Shown here piece after piece: positions 14,900-17,234 of a stretch of DNA of 17,234 nt. The position numbers were made by a program, and so were the translations under genes. How positions within the stretch are numbered: position 1 is the stretch's first letter; each line of letters starts with the position of its first letter. Source of the DNA: UBA11164 sp002420085 (GTDB lineage: Bacteria; Pseudomonadota; Gammaproteobacteria; Xanthomonadales; Xanthomonadaceae). The notes beneath the pieces are model-generated. The model saw nothing but the letters and a program-made list of their open reading frames with translations. It ran no database searches and had not been told where the DNA came from. The stretch covers positions 1-17,234 of the forward strand of contig DALYLJ010000056.1 of the NCBI GenBank assembly GCA_031976395.1, written 5' to 3'.

Positions 14900-16863
14900 G
14901 GCTGCCGCTCCGGATCGGCCGGGGGCTGCTCGGCGGCGTCTATCGCTGCGCTGTCGGTCGCGGCCGCCTGCTCGCTCGGGATCGCGGCGCGCGGCTGCTC
15001 GGCCCCTGGCTCCTCGGCCAACCAGGCATCGAAGATGCGCCGGGCCACTGGTGCAGCCGTCAGCGACCCCGAACCGCCGCTCTCGACCACCAGGGCCAGG
15101 GCCAGTTCCGGGGCGTCGGCCGGGGCGTAGCCGATGAACAGGGCGCGGTGGCGCAGATCGAATGGCAATTCATCGAGTACCAGACTCTCGTTGCCGCGTC
15201 GGGTCACCCGCTGGGCTGTGCCGGTCTTGCCGGCCATGCGATAGCCGACCGGTGCGCTGGCGCGTGCAGTCCCGGCGCTGCCGTGCAGAACCGCGACCAG
15301 CCCCTCATGGATCGGTCGCAGCAGTTCCGGACGCTCCAGCACGGCCATCGGAGCCTCGGTCGCGACCACTTCGACCGGCTCGCCGGGTCCGCTGCGGCGC
15401 GCTCGCAGCAGGTGCAGCGAACGCAGCCGGCCGCCGTCGGCCAGGGCCGCCGTCGCCCGGGCCAGTTGCAGCGGCGTGGTCACCCAGAAGCCCTGGCCGA
15501 TGCCGCTGATCACTGTTTCGCCCGGAAACCAGGGCTGGTTGCGGACCGCCTGCTTCCAGGCGCGGCTGGGCAGGATGCCGACCGCCTCGCCGGGCAGATC
15601 GATCCCGGTCGGCTCGCCAAAGCCATACCGGCGCATCTGTTCGCTGATCCGATCGATGCCGAGATCGTGAGCCAGGCGGTAGAAATAGGTATTGACCGAC
15701 TGCTCCAGCGCCGCCCGCACATCGACCCAGCCATGGCCACCCTTGCGCCAATCGCGGTATTCGCGCGGTTGGCCGGGCAGGGTGAACGCACCGGTCGAAA
15801 GAAACGGCTGATCGGCGCGGCGCAGGCCGGTTTCCAGCCCCGCCAGGGCGATGAACGGCTTGATCGTGGAACCGGGTTCGTAACCGCCCTGAACCGCCCG
15901 ATCGAACAGCGGCCGTGATGGCGACTGCACCAGTGCCGCGTAATCGCTGCGCGAAATACCGCCGATGAACCGATTGGGATCGAACGAGGGCAGGCTGACC
16001 AGGGCCAGCACCTCGCCACTGCGCGGATCGACCGCCACCGCCGCCCCGTGCTGATTGCCGAACGCCGCCACCGCGGCCGATTGCAGACCGATGTCGATCG
16101 ACAGAATCAAATCGTTGCCGGCACGCGGCGGGATGCGTTCGATGATCCGCAGATCGCGACCACGAGCATTCTGCTCGACCCGCTCGAAACCGGGTTCACC
16201 GCGCAACAGCGTTTCGTAGCGGCGCTCGATGCCGGCCTTGCCGACCTCGCCGAGGATCGCCGTGCGACCACTGGCATCGGCGACCAGATCCTCCGGCGCC
16301 GGCTGCCCGACATAGCCGAGCGCATGCGCCAGCAGTTCCCGGTGTGGATAGTGCCGACTCAGATACGGCACTACATCGACACCGGGAAACCGGTGCCGAT
16401 TGACCGCAAATCGGGCCACCTCGGCCTCGCTCAGGCGATAGCGCACCGGTACCGGATTGAACGCCCGCGCGGCTCGTCGCGCCTGCTCGAAGCGTTCGCG
16501 TTCCTCACTGCCCAGCCCGATCAACTCGGCCAGACCGTCCAGTGTTGCGGCCAGATCGGCAACCTGCTCGGGGATCAGTTCCAGCCGATAGGCCGGCCGA
16601 TTGTCGGCCAGCAGTTCGCCGTTGCGATCGAGGATCAGGCCGCGCTCGGGCAGGATTGGCCGTGCCTTGATCCGGTTCGATTCCGAGCGGGTCCGGTATT
16701 GTTCGTGCTCCACCGCCTGCAAGCGGGCATAGCCAGTCGCCAGCATCACGGTCGCCAGCAGGGCTGCCACGAATGCCAGCGCCGCTCGGCGTCGGAACAC
16801 GAACGCCTCCATGCGCGGATTCTTGATCGCGGCCGACGAGAACCCGGTGAGTCGGCGTTTCAT
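14896..16863 (-). CDS. mrdA: Penicillin-binding protein 2, elongation transpeptidase
   Basis: PBP2 cross-links peptidoglycan during lateral growth with RodA and the MreBCD scaffold. The 655-residue protein has a short cytoplasmic tail, one membrane span (about 24-45), a non-penicillin-binding pedestal domain and a transpeptidase domain. The motifs fall almost where E. coli PBP2 has them: nucleophile S332 with K335 in GSTIKPF, SVN at 389-391 and KTG at 546-548. The C-terminal tail (about 620-655) is Ala/Pro/Glu-rich and variable. I chose the ATG at 16863, which overlaps the mreD stop as ATGA; the open frame upstream runs antisense-like through mreD in another frame and has no family features. 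No clear ribosome site is present, so translation probably depends on coupling to mreD. Confidence 0.96.
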   Translation of the reverse strand: MKRRLTGFSSAAIKNPRMEAFVFRRRAALAFVAALLATVMLATGYARLQAVEHEQYRTRSESNRIKARPILPERGLILDRNGELLADNRPAYRLELIPEQVADLAATLDGLAELIGLGSEERERFEQARRAARAFNPVPVRYRLSEAEVARFAVNRHRFPGVDVVPYLSRHYPHRELLAHALGYVGQPAPEDLVADASGRTAILGEVGKAGIERRYETLLRGEPGFERVEQNARGRDLRIIERIPPRAGNDLILSIDIGLQSAAVAAFGNQHGAAVAVDPRSGEVLALVSLPSFDPNRFIGGISRSDYAALVQSPSRPLFDRAVQGGYEPGSTIKPFIALAGLETGLRRADQPFLSTGAFTLPGQPREYRDWRKGGHGWVDVRAALEQSVNTYFYRLAHDLGIDRISEQMRRYGFGEPTGIDLPGEAVGILPSRAWKQAVRNQPWFPGETVISGIGQGFWVTTPLQLARATAALADGGRLRSLHLLRARRSGPGEPVEVVATEAPMAVLERPELLRPIHEGLVAVLHGSAGTARASAPVGYRMAGKTGTAQRVTRRGNESLVLDELPFDLRHRALFIGYAPADAPELALALVVESGGSGSLTAAPVARRIFDAWLAEEPGAEQPRAAIPSEQAAATDSAAIDAAEQPPADPERQP

Positions 16864-17234
16864 CGCAGTCGCAGACGCAGATTGTCGTGCAGCGCGAACA
16901 CCAGCGGCCACAGCAGCGCACCGACCATCGGCGCATACCAGTAGCTCGGTGGCGGCATTCCCTCGCCGGAAACCAGGCGGATCACCAGCGCGATCAGCCG
17001 ATCGTTGTACAGCAGCGCCAGTACGCCCACGGACTGCTGGACCGGATGGTGGAAGCGAATCTGGGCACGAAAGCGCTGGACGATGAAGGCCAGCATGCAC
17101 AGCCGCAGCGCGTGCTCTCCGAACAGTGAACCGTAGCTCAGATCGGCGACCAGGCCCAGCCCGAAGGCCAGACCGAGCCCGGTCCGCTCCGGCGCCTCCA
17201 GCAGCCAGTAGGTCAGCACCAGACCCAGCCAGAA
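16860..17234 (-). CDS. mreD: Rod shape-determining protein MreD, start missing
   Basis: MreD is an inner-membrane component of the elongasome that links MreC to RodA/PBP2. Only the C-terminal 124 residues or so are in the window, because the gene runs off the right edge; E. coli MreD has about 160 residues. The visible part has several hydrophobic helices (FWLGLVLTYWLLEAP, a Gly/Leu-rich helix and an FIVQRF region) and ends with VGALLWPLVFALHDNLRLR, which matches the NGVLWPWIF-type end of MreD. A GTG at 17219 could be mistaken for a start, but the frame continues beyond it to the edge with MreD-like sequence. Overlap with mrdA and the order mreD-mrdA-rodA support the call. mreC and mreB would be expected further right. 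Confidence 0.9.
   Translation of the reverse strand, partial: FWLGLVLTYWLLEAPERTGLGLAFGLGLVADLSYGSLFGEHALRLCMLAFIVQRFRAQIRFHHPVQQSVGVLALLYNDRLIALVIRLVSGEGMPPPSYWYAPMVGALLWPLVFALHDNLRLRLR

Overview
The window reads like a GC-rich gammaproteobacterial chromosome, probably close to Xanthomonadales, Wenzhouxiangellaceae or a similar lineage. The evidence is the elongasome gene order mreD-mrdA-rodA-mltB-rlpA-dacC, a class I (short) ketol-acid reductoisomerase, a separate small acetolactate synthase subunit and an attenuated ilv-leu cluster. This is inference from gene content and order, since no rRNA or other marker is present. A run of exactly ten Ns at 4479-4488 shows the window comes from a draft assembly. 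All recognised genes are on the minus strand, so the biological order runs from the right end to the left.

Region 1 (17234 down to 10350) is a cell-wall elongation and peptidoglycan-remodelling block. It holds mreD (start cut off by the window edge), mrdA (PBP2 transpeptidase), rodA (SEDS glycosyltransferase), mltB (lytic transglycosylase), rlpA (septal or lytic lipoprotein with a SPOR domain) and a PBP5/6-type D,D-carboxypeptidase (dacA/dacC). mreD-mrdA-rodA and mltB-rlpA are joined by 4-base ATGA stop/start overlaps. rodA-mltB (147 bases) and rlpA-dacC (219 bases) have real gaps.

Region 2 (10349 down to 9777) is non-coding except for a leader peptide. It contains a palindrome with a T-run that would terminate plus-strand transcription, two perfect TTGACA hexamers 20 bp apart with a 15-bp palindrome beside the nearer one, a 36-codon leader peptide with a Val/Leu/Ile-rich core, and a 12-bp perfect hairpin just before ilvD. 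Together these form a classic branched-chain amino-acid attenuator, and they are the most informative non-coding part of the window.

Region 3 (9776 down to 66) is one long ilv-leu operon: ilvD-ilvC-ilvG-ilvM-leuA-ilvE-leuC-leuD, with leuB presumably just past the left edge. It encodes acetolactate synthase, reductoisomerase, dehydratase and aminotransferase for valine (and for isoleucine from 2-oxobutanoate), plus isopropylmalate synthase and isomerase for leucine. No threonine deaminase (ilvA/tdcB) lies in the visible operon. Most genes overlap or nearly touch; the exceptions are a 72-base ilvD-ilvC gap and an 86-base leuA-ilvE gap that holds a GC-rich hairpin. leuA looks broken only because of the ten Ns: removing them restores one frame that keeps register with E. 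coli LeuA.

I found no mobile element, CRISPR array, tRNA/rRNA, toxin-antitoxin or defence gene. The coding content is conserved housekeeping. What deserves a second look is the regulatory region, the assembly join, an unusual IlvD tail and a few motif deviations.
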